Of a stretch of DNA of 64,000 nucleotides, positions 52,295 to 61,624 are shown piece by piece. The stretch lies in the NCBI GenBank assembly GCA_036498905.1, contig DASYER010000075.1, forward strand, positions 14,175-78,174, in the 5' to 3' direction. Below the pieces are notes generated by a model. The model ran no database searches. It was not told the DNA's origin and saw nothing but the letters and a program-made list of their open reading frames with translations. Both the position numbers and the translations under genes were made by a program. The stretch's first letter is position 1. The number at the start of each line of letters is the position of its first letter. This stretch comes from DAIDKA01 sp036498905 (GTDB lineage Bacteria; Pseudomonadota; Gammaproteobacteria; Steroidobacterales; Steroidobacteraceae).

Positions 52295-53182
52295 CTAGTT
52301 CGGTACCTGTGCGAATTGCCCGGAAGGATCGCTGAAGATGATTTCCACGCGACGATTCTGCTGGCGGCCCTCCGGCGTGTCGTTTGATGCCACCGGAAAG
52401 GCTTTGCCCCGACCCCGTGTCCGCACGCTGTCCTGCGCAACACCGCGCTCGCTCAACGCATCGGCCACAGCGCGCGCACGCCGCTCGGACAGCGCGTCGT
52501 TGTACTCATCGGTGCCGCGACTGTCCGTGTGCCCTTCGATGAGGATCTTGGTCTGCGGATTGGCATTCAAAAACGCCGCCAGGCGCCCGATTACCAGGTT
52601 GGCTCCGGGCTTCAGGGTTGCCTGCGCCGTGTCGAACAGCACATCCCCGAGGGTGACGACCATGCCCCGATCGGTTTTCTTGGCCTGCAGATCCGCCAGC
52701 TGTTGCTGGGTACTGGCCAATTGGGCCTGCGCTGCCACGGCCGCATTCTTCGCCAGATCGGCCTGCACCTGGGCATTCTGGGCCTGCGCCTGGGCGCTCT
52801 GAGCCTGCGCCTGCGCGTTCTGGGCTTCGCGAGTGCGCGCGGCCAGCAGGATCTTGTTGCGGTCCTCCTGCGCCCGTGCGATTTCCTGACGCGCGCGCGC
52901 TTCGGACACCCGGGCCTCACCGGCCTGTGCATGGCGCAGTGCCAGATAGGCCAGATGATCCACTATCGCCGGCGGTTGATCGTGCTGCTGGGCGACCTCG
53001 GCCTGCTGCAACGAATCACGCGCGGCCTCAAGGTCACGACCGGCCGCCTGCTGCGCCAAGGGCTCCTGGGCGAGCGTGTCGATTTCGGCACGTGCCTGCT
53101 CAACCTGCTCACTTCGCTGCGGGACCGACGCACAAGCCGCGAGCAAAGACGCCACGGCCCCCACTAATATGATTTGTTTCAT
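52295..53182 (-). CDS. OmpA-family lipoprotein with a DUF4398 region
   Basis: This 295-residue lipoprotein has the lipobox LLAAC (VASLLAACASVPQ). A DUF4398-like helical region follows, then an Ala/Gln-rich coiled segment (NAQAQAQSAQAQAQNAQVQA) and a C-terminal OmpA peptidoglycan-binding domain (TKILIEGHTDSRGTDEYND; LSERRARAVADALSERGV; NRRVEI). It would tether the outer membrane to peptidoglycan. It lies just downstream of a small DUF4398 lipoprotein gene in the same orientation. Confidence 0.93.
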   Translation of the reverse strand: MKQIILVGAVASLLAACASVPQRSEQVEQARAEIDTLAQEPLAQQAAGRDLEAARDSLQQAEVAQQHDQPPAIVDHLAYLALRHAQAGEARVSEARARQEIARAQEDRNKILLAARTREAQNAQAQAQSAQAQAQNAQVQADLAKNAAVAAQAQLASTQQQLADLQAKKTDRGMVVTLGDVLFDTAQATLKPGANLVIGRLAAFLNANPQTKILIEGHTDSRGTDEYNDALSERRARAVADALSERGVAQDSVRTRGRGKAFPVASNDTPEGRQQNRRVEIIFSDPSGQFAQVPN

Positions 53183-53203
53183 CGCAAACTCCTCAGAAGC
53201 GCC

Positions 53204-53593
53204 TTATTGGGCGTTCGAATTGGCGTCCGCCGCACGAGCCGACTCCCGGCGCAAGGTTTCATTCCCCTGCACGACCTCGTGAGCCGCTCGCTGCGCTTCG
53301 GCATCGGCGGCACGGGCCGTAGCCACATCGGCGTCCGCTTCGGCTGACTGCGCGTAGCGCCGCGCCTCATCGTATTTACCCTCGCCGTTCGCCTTTTCGG
53401 CGTTGCTGAGTTCGTCATGCGCACGTTGCAGGTCTGCCGCCGCAGAACGCTGCGCGCCGCCCTTGTCTGCCTGCTCGATTACGGTCCGCGCACGCGTCAC
53501 CTCTTCCGAGGGTGGAGGCCCCTCGGTGGCACAGCCGGCGGCCAGGCCGCACGCGAGCAGTGCGGCCGATAACAATTGAGTTCGAAGCGACAT
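53204..53593 (-). CDS. DUF4398 small lipoprotein
   Basis: This protein of about 129 residues starts MSLRTQLLSAALLACGLAAG, followed by the lipobox Cys (AAGCATEGPP). The rest is a helical DUF4398-type segment (TVIEQADKGGAQRSAAADLQ ... AKANGEGKYDEARRYAQSA). I chose ATG 53593 because TTGAGGG lies upstream; the open frame starts at 53731. It is followed 21 bases later by the OmpA-DUF4398 lipoprotein, so they probably work together at the outer membrane. Confidence 0.85.
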   Translation of the reverse strand: MSLRTQLLSAALLACGLAAGCATEGPPPSEEVTRARTVIEQADKGGAQRSAAADLQRAHDELSNAEKANGEGKYDEARRYAQSAEADADVATARAADAEAQRAAHEVVQGNETLRRESARAADANSNAQ

Positions 53594-53733
53594 GAGTTTT
53601 CCCTCAAGGTTCGATGCAAGTACAGGTTGCATCGTAGGATGAGGGCGCGGCCTTGGCCGTCGGCGATGAGCGCTCTTGTGGGGGCGCCTAATCCGCAATC
53701 CCGCGTAGGACTGCGCCGCGCACAGCTTCAAGG

Positions 53734-53754
53734 CCCGCTCTGCCGTAGAGCGGG
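53734..53754. terminator. Hairpin downstream of the DUF4382 gene
   Basis: A perfect 8-base stem CCCGCTCT/AGAGCGGG with a 5-base loop lies 18-38 bases beyond the minus-strand DUF4382 stop. The U-tract is poor on both strands, so termination may be weak or Rho-assisted. Confidence 0.4.
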
Positions 53755-53771
53755 TCTTAAGCCCCTGGCGT

Positions 53772-55835
53772 CTAGTTCGACAGCACGACCGCGATTCTGG
53801 TGGCAGTCAGGGTATTGCTCGCCGCATCGTACCGGCCGGTGGCACTCACGCCCTGCACACCCCTCGCACCCGGCAGTTCGCCGGCCAGAACCGCCACGAA
53901 ACTTGCGAAATCCATGAACATTTCACTGTGCATGGGACCGGACTGCCCGATCGTGAAAACATCACTGCTGCCGCTCAGATCCGGAACGATGGACAGTGGG
54001 GAGGACACGTTCCGCAGGTCGAGGTCCTGGGGCCCGATGCGAATGGAGTCGTCGCCGTCACCATTTGAATCGTTGCTGCCGCTGTTGCCGCTGCCATTGC
54101 TGTTGCCACTGCCACTACCACTGCCATTGCCGCTGTTGCCATTGCCGCTATTGCCATTGCCATTGCCATTGCTTCCACCATTTGCGGTGGGCAGCTGCAG
54201 TAGCAGGCTGGTGCTGGCACTGGTGAGCTGGGCAAACGCCGTCGTTGAACCGCCGTGATCGAAATGCACGTTCAGCTGCGCCGGCAAGGTCGGCAACCCG
54301 ATCAGTGTTTCGGCTGTGAAATCCGGAGGTGCAGAGCCGAAGGGCGTTGCGAAGCCGCGCACCCCGGTAAAACCAGTGACGGCGAACGCGCTCAGATCCA
54401 GTGTGCCGGTATTCACCACATAGGCATTGGCACTGGCGTCGGTGGCCGTGCTGCTGCCGGTACCTGAGAAGTCGAATGCCATTGGGGGTAGACCGTCAAG
54501 CGATTGCAGTGCCAGGCTCACCGAACCGGTCTGGAGGCTGGTCATCACGCCCCAAGCCGGGGTCACATCCAGGCGGACCTGGCCGTTGCTGGTATCAAGA
54601 GTCAGGGTGTGATCACTGCCACGCGTCGCCGCGCCGAAGGCCTCGATATGCTGTCCAACTGAAACGTCCGCGGTCGTGAATGTACCGGTCTGGCCCTGTT
54701 TTACGACCACCGTGCCGGCGCCGATGGTGATCTTGGCGTCACGCTGTTCGAAATCGAAATCGCCGTTACCCTCGTTCCAGGTGGCCGCTCGAACCGTCAA
54801 TGTGGTCTGGTTACGCGCAATCACTGTACCGGACAGCTGGTCCTGACCCGCGCGCTCGAGGCTGCTCCCAGCCAACACGTTCGTTGCCGCGATCACCGGC
54901 GCGGTGCCGCTTTGGGTTGTTCCGAATGCCGCAACTTTGGCATTCATCGGCAGTGCGGCCAACGCCGTCAGGCCGGCATCCCCGAGATAGGCCTTGCCAT
55001 CAATCTGGTACGTCGTGGCCGGGTTCACCTGCACCGTCACCTCGCCCACGGAGGCGCCTTCGTCCTGGAACGGCTGCACCGCCACCAGGAACTGATCCTG
55101 CGCCGCCGTCGTACTCGTCAGTAGTCCGCGTACGCGAACTGGCCGGGTATCGGATGCGGCCAAACTGGCCACCAGCGTTGGAGTGACCGTGACGGTGTCA
55201 GCGGTAAGGTCCACCGCATTCGAGACGGCCAGATTGAAGTCCAGTGCCAGCCTGGCGAGGTCATTCGGGTTGATTTTCAGATGATGGGTTGCATCGAGCT
55301 GCACCGTGACACTGAGCGGCCCCGTAAGAGGCTGGCCGGTGCTGTCCACGGGCGTTAGCGCCACCGGATTGCCCGTGCCATCGTCGGCGCTGATCTGCGA
55401 GTTGCTGTAGTCAATCGTGAGTTTCGCGGCGACGTACTCGGCCTGCGGGATTTGGCCCGCGCTTAGCACTTCGGAAAGATCGACGAGCTTGGTGAAATCG
55501 ACCTTGGTCGTCGTCGGGATGGTTTCCACCGTGGCGCCTGCGGCGGTTTGAAGCTGCAAAGACGTCAATGAAACGATGTAGCTGAGAAAATCGCCCTTCG
55601 CATCGGTCATCGTGATCAGCGCAGTACCGCAAGTCTGCGCCGAGCAGCTCTGAGTAGTGGTGGCAGGTGCCATCGGGGTGGATGGCATCGTGGCGGGTGC
55701 CGCGGCGACTGACGCCATGGCTGCCGGTGCCGCTCCCATCGTCGTGCCACCGCATGCATCGAGCAGCGAGGCCAAACCGATGACGGCCATTGTGACCCGC
55801 AAAATTCGACCAGCGCGCAGTTGCCAGGCATGCAT
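53772..55835 (-). CDS. DUF4382/DUF5666-type secreted lipoprotein
   Basis: This 687-residue protein has a signal peptide and lipobox (VIGLASLLDACGG). A DUF4382-like domain (ALITMTDAKGDFLSYIVSLT; YVAAKLTIDYSNSQISADDG) is followed by repeated beta-rich modules resembling DUF5666 (QLSGTVIARNQTTLTVRAAT; GTVVVKQGQTGTFTTADVSV). A Gly/Asn/Ser linker (about residues 550-595) precedes the last 90 residues. It is probably an outer-membrane or surface protein. The function is unknown. It is divergent from the PQQ dehydrogenase. Confidence 0.82.
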   Translation of the reverse strand: MHAWQLRAGRILRVTMAVIGLASLLDACGGTTMGAAPAAMASVAAAPATMPSTPMAPATTTQSCSAQTCGTALITMTDAKGDFLSYIVSLTSLQLQTAAGATVETIPTTTKVDFTKLVDLSEVLSAGQIPQAEYVAAKLTIDYSNSQISADDGTGNPVALTPVDSTGQPLTGPLSVTVQLDATHHLKINPNDLARLALDFNLAVSNAVDLTADTVTVTPTLVASLAASDTRPVRVRGLLTSTTAAQDQFLVAVQPFQDEGASVGEVTVQVNPATTYQIDGKAYLGDAGLTALAALPMNAKVAAFGTTQSGTAPVIAATNVLAGSSLERAGQDQLSGTVIARNQTTLTVRAATWNEGNGDFDFEQRDAKITIGAGTVVVKQGQTGTFTTADVSVGQHIEAFGAATRGSDHTLTLDTSNGQVRLDVTPAWGVMTSLQTGSVSLALQSLDGLPPMAFDFSGTGSSTATDASANAYVVNTGTLDLSAFAVTGFTGVRGFATPFGSAPPDFTAETLIGLPTLPAQLNVHFDHGGSTTAFAQLTSASTSLLLQLPTANGGSNGNGNGNSGNGNSGNGSGSGSGNSNGSGNSGSNDSNGDGDDSIRIGPQDLDLRNVSSPLSIVPDLSGSSDVFTIGQSGPMHSEMFMDFASFVAVLAGELPGARGVQGVSATGRYDAASNTLTATRIAVVLSN
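54062..54178 (-). repeat. Low-complexity Gly/Asn/Ser-coding tandem repeats
   Basis: About 115 bases are built from repeats such as GGCAATGGC and GGCAGTGGC (minus strand), coding for NGNGNSGNG and SGSGSGNSN blocks in the DUF4382 lipoprotein. The repeats are in multiples of three or six bases, so length change would keep the frame. They form a flexible linker. Confidence 0.8.
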
Positions 55836-56214
55836 TGCGAAATTCCCTTGAAGTCATTACGGATCGTAAGTACCCCAATGTGCAATCTGCGTTTCATGGA
55901 TATGCGACGCCGGATGGCGACAGCAATGCGCGGCTCGATCCGCCGCAGCAGTTGTCGAAACAACAAAGGGTGTCAGATCACCGCCCCTCGGCCCGACGAG
56001 CCGCTGTGCCGCTGGCAGGCGCGCATGAATCGCACTTTTACTCTATTTATCAGGAACCTAGGTCATATCGTCGACGACCGTTGCGGCAGCAGTGGGGTCC
56101 CATCCCCTCGCGCCGACCATGGCAGTTATAACGGGCCGTCGCACGGGCTGCGCCACTTCGGGATAAAATCCCGCCATTGCTTCAGATAACAAGTAAGACC
56201 GTTAGGGGGTTTCC
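55836..56214. other. Divergent intergenic region between the DUF4382 and PQQ dehydrogenase genes
   Basis: This region of about 380 bases should hold both promoters. On the plus strand, GTTAGGGGG lies 7 bases before the dehydrogenase ATG, and a TATAAC box is at about 56126-56131 without a clear -35. Small frames in the region have odd, Arg/Cys-rich translations and appear spurious. Confidence 0.5.
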
Positions 56215-58413
56215 ATGATGATCCGCCGTAGCCGCATTCTGGGCACAAGCTGGCTGCTGTCCGCCGTAATCGTCGCGGGCGGGGCCATGAGTCACATTGC
56301 GGTCGCCGCTACATCCGCCGCCAATGTGGATGCTAAACGACTCGATAAAGCCGCCAGCGAACCCGGTCAGTGGATGACTTACGGGGGCACCTATTCCGAG
56401 CAGCGCTTCAGCGCCCTCAAGCAGATCGACTCGAGCAATGTGACAACGCTGGGCCTGAAATGGTACGGCGACTACGAGACTAATCAGAATCAGCATGGCT
56501 CACCGCTGTACATCGATGGCGTCATTTACGTCTCCACCTCGCGCGATGTCGTGCAGGCCTTCGATGCGAAGAGCGGCAAGCCGCTGTGGACCTACAACCC
56601 GGGCATCCGCGGCGATCGGCTACGCTACAACGTCGGACTGGTGAACCGCGGACTCGCGGCGTGGAACGGCAAGATCATCATCGGCACGCTCGATGCGCGG
56701 CTGATCGCCATCGACGCGAAGACCGGCAAGGCAGTCTGGGATGTCGACACGGTCCCGGACAGCCTGAACCTGGGCGAGATGGGCAAGCACTACTCGATCA
56801 CCATGGCCCCGCGCGCCGCGAAGGGCAAAGTGTTCATCGGCGCCTCCGGTGGCGAATACGGCGTGCGCGGCTTTATTGCGGCTTACGATGCCGAGACCGG
56901 CAAGCAGGCATGGCGGTTCTGGACCGTTCCGGGCGATCCGGCCAAAGGTTACGAGAACGCGCTGCTGGCCAAGGCCGCAAAGACCTGGACCGGCGAGTGG
57001 TGGAAGTCCTCGGGTGGCGGCGGCACCGTGTGGGATGCAGCCGTCTATGACCCGGTCACCGATCTGCTGTATTTCGGTACCGGCAACGCCTCGCCGTGGA
57101 ATGAGCACACCCGCGAGCCGACTCTCGGCGACGACCTGTTCGCAGCCTCGGTCATCGCCGTCAAGCCGGACACCGGCGAATACGTGTGGCACTACCAGGA
57201 AACCCCGGGCGATGCCTGGGACTATGATGCCGTCAGCCCCATGTTGACTGCTGATCTGAACATCCAGGGCAAGAAGACCCACGTCATCATCCAGCCCTCG
57301 AAGAACGGATTCCTCTACGTTCTGGAAGCGAAGACCGGCAAGCTGCTCAGCGCCGATCCCTTCACGGAGGAGAACTGGGCCACCGGGGTCGACATGAAGA
57401 CCGGTCGTCCGAACGTCGTGCCGGCGGCGCGTTACCAGAAGGACCCGTGGGACCTCGCACCCGGCGTGCAGGGCGGCCACAGCTGGCATCCGAATGCATT
57501 CAGTCCGCTCACCGGCCTGATCTATATTCCGGCCTGGGAAGCGTACTTCACCATGGCAGGCATGCCTCCCGGGAGCGGGCCGCCCGGCGGCGGCTTCAGT
57601 CTGGGCATTGCCATGGGTGCCAAGGTCGATCCGACCAAGTTGCAGCCCTATGCACGCAGCGGTGTCAAAGGCAGATTGGAGGCCTGGGATCCGATCACCC
57701 GCAAGATCGTGTGGCAGACCGAGCCCTCCCCCAATGGCGCGACCACCAGCGGCGTGCTGGCGACGGCCGGCAATCTGGTGTTCATGGGTGATGGTGCCGG
57801 CAAGATCCTCACCGCCTATGACGCGAAGAACGGCACCAAGCTGTGGAGCTTCGATGCCAAGACCGCGATTTTCGCTGCGCCCATCAGTTACGAGCTGGAC
57901 GGTGTGCAATACATCGCGGCCAGCGTCGGTGGTGCCAGCACGGGTGGCTACTTCGCGCCGACCAACGCGCGCATGCTGGTGTTCGCACTCGGTGGCAAGG
58001 CGGTTTTGCCGGAGCCCCCGGCGTATACCCCGCCGCCCCTTAACCCGCCGCCTTCGACTGCTTCAGCCGAGGTGATCGCGCATGGCGGCGAGGTGTATAC
58101 GCAGTTCTGTTCGGTCTGCCATGGAGCCAATGGATTCCAGGCCCGTACCAGCTTCCCGAATCTCACTGTCACTCCGCTGCTGTGGACGCAGCCAGGCTTT
58201 GACCAGGTCGTGCTGCAGGGTGGCCGGGCCGACAAAGGCATGGGCAACTTCGGCAAGGATCTGAAGCCCGAAGATGCGGTGGCCGTACGCGAATACCTGA
58301 TCTCCCGGGCAAACATCCTCAAGACGGCCGGCCCGGGTGCCGCGGGTGCCGGTGGCCGCGGCCGCGGTCGACCTGCCGCTGCTCCGCCGCCGGAGAACGG
58401 GCACGCCAACTAA
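56215..58413 (+). CDS. PQQ-dependent quinohaemoprotein alcohol dehydrogenase
   Basis: This 732-residue periplasmic enzyme has a signal peptide (LLSAVIVAGGAMSHIAVAAT), an eight-bladed PQQ propeller (EPGQWMTYGGTYSEQRFSAL; YGVRGFIAAYDAETGKQAWR) and a C-terminal cytochrome c domain with CSVCH (FCSVCHGANGFQ) and Met in KGMGNFG. The catalytic region reads PGDAWDYDAVSPM. The second Asp after the catalytic one is the extra lanthanide ligand of XoxF-type enzymes, where calcium enzymes have Ala or Thr. The vicinal Cys-Cys before VNRG is absent (RYNVGLVNRG), and the haem cysteines are the only ones in the mature chain. The terminal 40 residues are Gly/Arg/Pro-rich. It is followed by a strong terminator. 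Confidence 0.92.
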   Translation: MMIRRSRILGTSWLLSAVIVAGGAMSHIAVAATSAANVDAKRLDKAASEPGQWMTYGGTYSEQRFSALKQIDSSNVTTLGLKWYGDYETNQNQHGSPLYIDGVIYVSTSRDVVQAFDAKSGKPLWTYNPGIRGDRLRYNVGLVNRGLAAWNGKIIIGTLDARLIAIDAKTGKAVWDVDTVPDSLNLGEMGKHYSITMAPRAAKGKVFIGASGGEYGVRGFIAAYDAETGKQAWRFWTVPGDPAKGYENALLAKAAKTWTGEWWKSSGGGGTVWDAAVYDPVTDLLYFGTGNASPWNEHTREPTLGDDLFAASVIAVKPDTGEYVWHYQETPGDAWDYDAVSPMLTADLNIQGKKTHVIIQPSKNGFLYVLEAKTGKLLSADPFTEENWATGVDMKTGRPNVVPAARYQKDPWDLAPGVQGGHSWHPNAFSPLTGLIYIPAWEAYFTMAGMPPGSGPPGGGFSLGIAMGAKVDPTKLQPYARSGVKGRLEAWDPITRKIVWQTEPSPNGATTSGVLATAGNLVFMGDGAGKILTAYDAKNGTKLWSFDAKTAIFAAPISYELDGVQYIAASVGGASTGGYFAPTNARMLVFALGGKAVLPEPPAYTPPPLNPPPSTASAEVIAHGGEVYTQFCSVCHGANGFQARTSFPNLTVTPLLWTQPGFDQVVLQGGRADKGMGNFGKDLKPEDAVAVREYLISRANILKTAGPGAAGAGGRGRGRPAAAPPPENGHAN

Positions 58414-58437
58414 CCGCAACGCATCAATGCGTTCCAC

Positions 58438-58474
58438 AAGGCCGGCCGCTGCGAAGCGGCCGGCCTTTTCTTTT
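58438..58474 (+). terminator. Rho-independent terminator after the PQQ dehydrogenase
   Basis: A perfect 13-base stem AAGGCCGGCCGCT/AGCGGCCGGCCTT with a GCGA loop is followed by TTCTTTT, 25 bases after the dehydrogenase stop. It lacks a U-tract on the minus strand, so it serves mainly the plus-strand gene. Confidence 0.9.
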
Positions 58475-58484
58475 ATGGAGCGGC

Positions 58485-60314
58485 CTACGGCGCTGCCTGA
58501 GTCTGCGCGGCAATCGTACCCAGCACTGCCTGTGCCACGCGCTCATCAGTCTCCCCGGCCTCTTTGAATTTCACCGGATAGCGGATCGTCGCCTCCATAT
58601 GTCCGCTGACGAGGCGCATCTGCACCTGCGGCGCATGCTCCGGACCGTACTTCCCGACGGCTGCGCCAATCGCCTGCAGGAGTTTTACCTTCAGGCTGGC
58701 GTAGTCCGCGACGCTCGGCAGCGGCAGGCTGGTCTCCCGGAAGCTGGTGTCCGTATCCGCGACCTGCTTGAACAGACCGCCGCTGGTCTGGAATACGACC
58801 AGGTTGGCAAACGCAACCACCCGACCGGTGGCACCCAAGGGCCCTTGCTGGTTGATTTCCCGCAAATGCAGTCGCACCAGGCCGATGTCCATCACCTCAC
58901 CGACCACCGTGCCGATCTGGATGCGATCACCGACCCTGATTCCGTACTTGCCGATCAGAAAGAAGTAACCGACCACCGAAACCAGGACACTTTGCATGGC
59001 GACGGCAAGCCCGGCCGTGAGCAGCCCGGCGAAGGTCGCAAAGGTGCTGATCTCGGTGACGAAGCTCAGACAAATCACCGCGATCGCGATGGCCCAGATG
59101 ACTATCGTGCGTATCAGCAGCAGCTGATAGCGGCGGTGTGAGTCATGCGCGTATCGCTGCACGGCCCTGCGCCACACTTCACCCAGTGCGAAGACAACGG
59201 CCAGAATGGCGGCAACCAGTGCCAGACGGACCCCGAGTGCCGTCGAGGCATCGTGATACTGTTTTTGCGCCGAATCGTGCCAGCTGGCCAGGTTGTGCCG
59301 GTACTGATGGAGCAATACCTGCTCCTTGCCCAGGGGCAGAAGGATGTCGGAGGTCTGTTTAAACAGCCACGCGAGGGTATCGAATTGGTCGCGCAGGGCC
59401 TTCAGCGCCGCGCCGCTGGCATGATCCGCCTCGGCAGCAAGATTCGTGCTGCGGGTCGAGTAGGCCTGCAGCTGCGCACGCGGTGCGGCGCTGATCGTCT
59501 TGAAGGTATTGGCCAGTGCGGCGGTACGCTGGTCGATGGCGGCAATGGCGCTGACCTTACTGCGCTGCCGGAACACTTCAGTGCCCAGATCCCAGATGCC
59601 GGAACGCCCGGCCGGCGCACCGGAACTGCCGGCGCCTGCCGGGGCCGTCGCCGCCGCAGTCGCCACTGTTCCTGATGCCACGGGCGTCGCTGCGCCGGGT
59701 ACGTTGACTCCGGCGCCCGGTACGGTGGCCGCGATCGCATCGATCTGCGCCTTCAGGGCATTCGCGTTGGCCGCCTTCGGATCACTGCTGCGAACGAACT
59801 CGTCCATGGTCTGGAGCAGGTTCTGGCGCGCACTGACCATCGCGAGCTCGCCCTGAAGCTCAAGCAGTTTCGCCTCGACATCGGCCCGATCCTTCCCGGC
59901 TGTGGCCAGCTTCTGCCGGTCCTGCACAATCTCCTGCTGCACACTTTTGACGTCCGCGTCCGACTGCGCCTGCTGCTGGGTGAGCGACTGCGAGGCGGTG
60001 GTGATGGTGGGGTCGATCTGCGCAGTCGACTCACTGCTCAACAGCTCGGCGTTCGCGCGTGCGATATCAAACGCAAGGCTCACGACCTTGTCGGCCGTTT
60101 GTCGATTCGCGAACAGCAGCAGCAGATCGCTGGGCTGGGTCGCGTTCTGCTGCTGGGTGCCAAGGGCCCGGTACCACTCGACAGTGTCATCCAGAATCTG
60201 AATGACCTGATCGCCGCTCAATACCGACACCTTTGAGTTCGCGGCATACGCGCCGGCCACCGACAGGGCCAGTGTCGTCACTGTGATCAGGATCACTCGT
60301 TTGAAATGTTTCAT
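58485..60314 (-). CDS. MscS-family mechanosensitive channel with a large periplasmic domain
   Basis: This 609-residue protein has a signal peptide (LITVTTLALSVAGAYAANSK) and a coiled-coil-rich periplasmic region (TQQQAQSDADVKSVQQEIVQ; ELQGELAMVSARQNLLQTM). An Ala/Pro/Gly linker near 215-250 and several membrane helices follow. The MscS pore and beta domain reads ATFAGLLTAGLAVAMQSVLV, VGDRIQIGTVVGEVMDIGLV and GRVVAFANLVVFQTSGG. It would open under membrane tension during osmotic downshift or act as a regulated channel. It is divergent from the YihY/BrkB gene. Confidence 0.9.
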   Translation of the reverse strand: MKHFKRVILITVTTLALSVAGAYAANSKVSVLSGDQVIQILDDTVEWYRALGTQQQNATQPSDLLLLFANRQTADKVVSLAFDIARANAELLSSESTAQIDPTITTASQSLTQQQAQSDADVKSVQQEIVQDRQKLATAGKDRADVEAKLLELQGELAMVSARQNLLQTMDEFVRSSDPKAANANALKAQIDAIAATVPGAGVNVPGAATPVASGTVATAAATAPAGAGSSGAPAGRSGIWDLGTEVFRQRSKVSAIAAIDQRTAALANTFKTISAAPRAQLQAYSTRSTNLAAEADHASGAALKALRDQFDTLAWLFKQTSDILLPLGKEQVLLHQYRHNLASWHDSAQKQYHDASTALGVRLALVAAILAVVFALGEVWRRAVQRYAHDSHRRYQLLLIRTIVIWAIAIAVICLSFVTEISTFATFAGLLTAGLAVAMQSVLVSVVGYFFLIGKYGIRVGDRIQIGTVVGEVMDIGLVRLHLREINQQGPLGATGRVVAFANLVVFQTSGGLFKQVADTDTSFRETSLPLPSVADYASLKVKLLQAIGAAVGKYGPEHAPQVQMRLVSGHMEATIRYPVKFKEAGETDERVAQAVLGTIAAQTQAAP

Positions 60315-60414
60315 TTATTGCTCGTTTGAAATCCGCCAATGTGTCGGACAAACCCGACATTTCATCCAGCGCTGCACCGACCGCGGACCGCACCTGCAGC
60401 ATTGCTCCGGTGCC

Positions 60415-61314
60415 ATGATCGCAGATGTCGCAACTACATCGCACCTGCCTGCCATGCGGCTTCCACCACCCCTGAGACACACCGCCACGCTGATCGGTCG
60501 CTCGGCGCAGTACTGGAGCGCAGACAATGCATCGACTGTCGGCGCAGCGCTCGCGTTCTATTGCGCCTTCTCGCTGGCGCCGTTGCTGGTGATTCTCTCG
60601 ACTCTCGCCGGTCTGATCATCGGGTCCGCCGCAGCCTATGGCCAGATCGGCTACCAGTTGACCGACCTGTTCGGTCCTGCGACGGCGAAGATTCTACTCG
60701 GAGCGGTCAAGAGTTCGCAGCAGTCGCAGGGTACGCTGGCGACCTGGATCAGCGCCGTCACCCTCGTCATCAGCGCAACCACCGTGTTTTCCGCCCTCGA
60801 GGCGGCTCTGGAGAGCATTTGGGAAGACACGACCCCGGCAACGCGCGGCATCCGCGGCTGGGTTCGCAGGCGGCTGCTTTCCGTGGGATTCATTCTCGCG
60901 CTGGGATTTTTGCTACTGGTCTCGCTGACCGTCACCACCGCGCTTGCGACACTGCGCAAACAGGTCACCGAGAATCATATTGCGGTGATCGGGATAATCG
61001 GATGCCTGGACCTGATCATCTCCTTGCTGCTGATCTCCAGTCTTTTCGCCCTGATCTATCGCTACATGCCGGCGCGGCGCCTGCCCTGGCGTGTAGTTCT
61101 CAGCGGCGGCTTACTGACGGCCGTCCTGTTCTACGTCGGTCGCTGGGGAATCGGGCTGTACCTGGCACATTCGACTCAGCCGACAGCCTTTGGCGCTGCG
61201 GCCTCCTTCGCAGCGCTGCTGCTGTGGTTGTACTACAGCGCCCAGATTTTCCTCTTCGGCGCGGAATTCACTGCGGTGCTGGGCGGGCTGCGCCGCAAGC
61301 TTACGGTTCAGTAG
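60415..61314 (+). CDS. YihY/BrkB-family inner-membrane protein
   Basis: This membrane protein of about 299 residues has six predicted helices. Family motifs are ALAFYCAFSLAPLLVILSTL, TTVFSALEAALESIWED and LLLWLYYSAQIFLFGAEFTA. The function of the YihY/BrkB family is not settled. The start is ambiguous: the frame opens at 60283, with ATGs at 60415 and 60454. The N-terminal residues before RHTATLIGRSAQYWS are not conserved-looking. Its 3' end overlaps the convergent PilZ gene by 14 bases. Confidence 0.85.
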   Translation: MIADVATTSHLPAMRLPPPLRHTATLIGRSAQYWSADNASTVGAALAFYCAFSLAPLLVILSTLAGLIIGSAAAYGQIGYQLTDLFGPATAKILLGAVKSSQQSQGTLATWISAVTLVISATTVFSALEAALESIWEDTTPATRGIRGWVRRRLLSVGFILALGFLLLVSLTVTTALATLRKQVTENHIAVIGIIGCLDLIISLLLISSLFALIYRYMPARRLPWRVVLSGGLLTAVLFYVGRWGIGLYLAHSTQPTAFGAAASFAALLLWLYYSAQIFLFGAEFTAVLGGLRRKLTVQ

Positions 61315-61624
61315 CGGCGAATTTCAGGCCGACGGCGTACTGATTGTCCGCGAGGGTTTGGCAGTAGATGACCTCGCAAGTGAGGTAGCGCTCCCCGCCC
61401 GGTTCAGCCAGACGCACATACTGGTGCGCCTTCCAGGACCTCTCGGTGATGACACGAGCGCCCTGCCCGCTGATGTTCTTGATGGTCACGCAACTGCATA
61501 TCGGGTCGCGACCCACCTCTTCCAGGCGCCCGGCCATGACCACCTCCATCCGATGTTCATGCCGCCCCACATGCCTTTGCAGAGCCGTTCGTGTGGGCGA
61601 TGCCGAGGCAGCCACGTCGTTCAC
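61301..61624 (-). CDS. PilZ-domain protein (predicted c-di-GMP receptor)
   Basis: This is a single-domain PilZ protein of 107 residues. Candidate c-di-GMP-binding elements are RHEHR (RxxxR) and NISGQG (NxSxxG) in TIKNISGQGARVITER, followed by the beta-barrel ending DNQYAVGLKFAAT. Its ATG overlaps the stop of the GGDEF gene upstream (61621-61624), so a diguanylate cyclase and its possible receptor are translationally coupled. Confidence 0.82.
   Translation of the reverse strand: MNDVAASASPTRTALQRHVGRHEHRMEVVMAGRLEEVGRDPICSCVTIKNISGQGARVITERSWKAHQYVRLAEPGGERYLTCEVIYCQTLADNQYAVGLKFAATEP

Noticed and set aside
54062..54178. CRISPR array
   Set aside because: The repeats are short, contiguous and protein-coding with no unique spacers of regular length.
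55821..56189. Plus-strand frame of 122 codons before the PQQ dehydrogenase
   Set aside because: The translation is Arg/Cys-rich with no ribosome site or family, and it covers the region expected to hold two divergent promoters.
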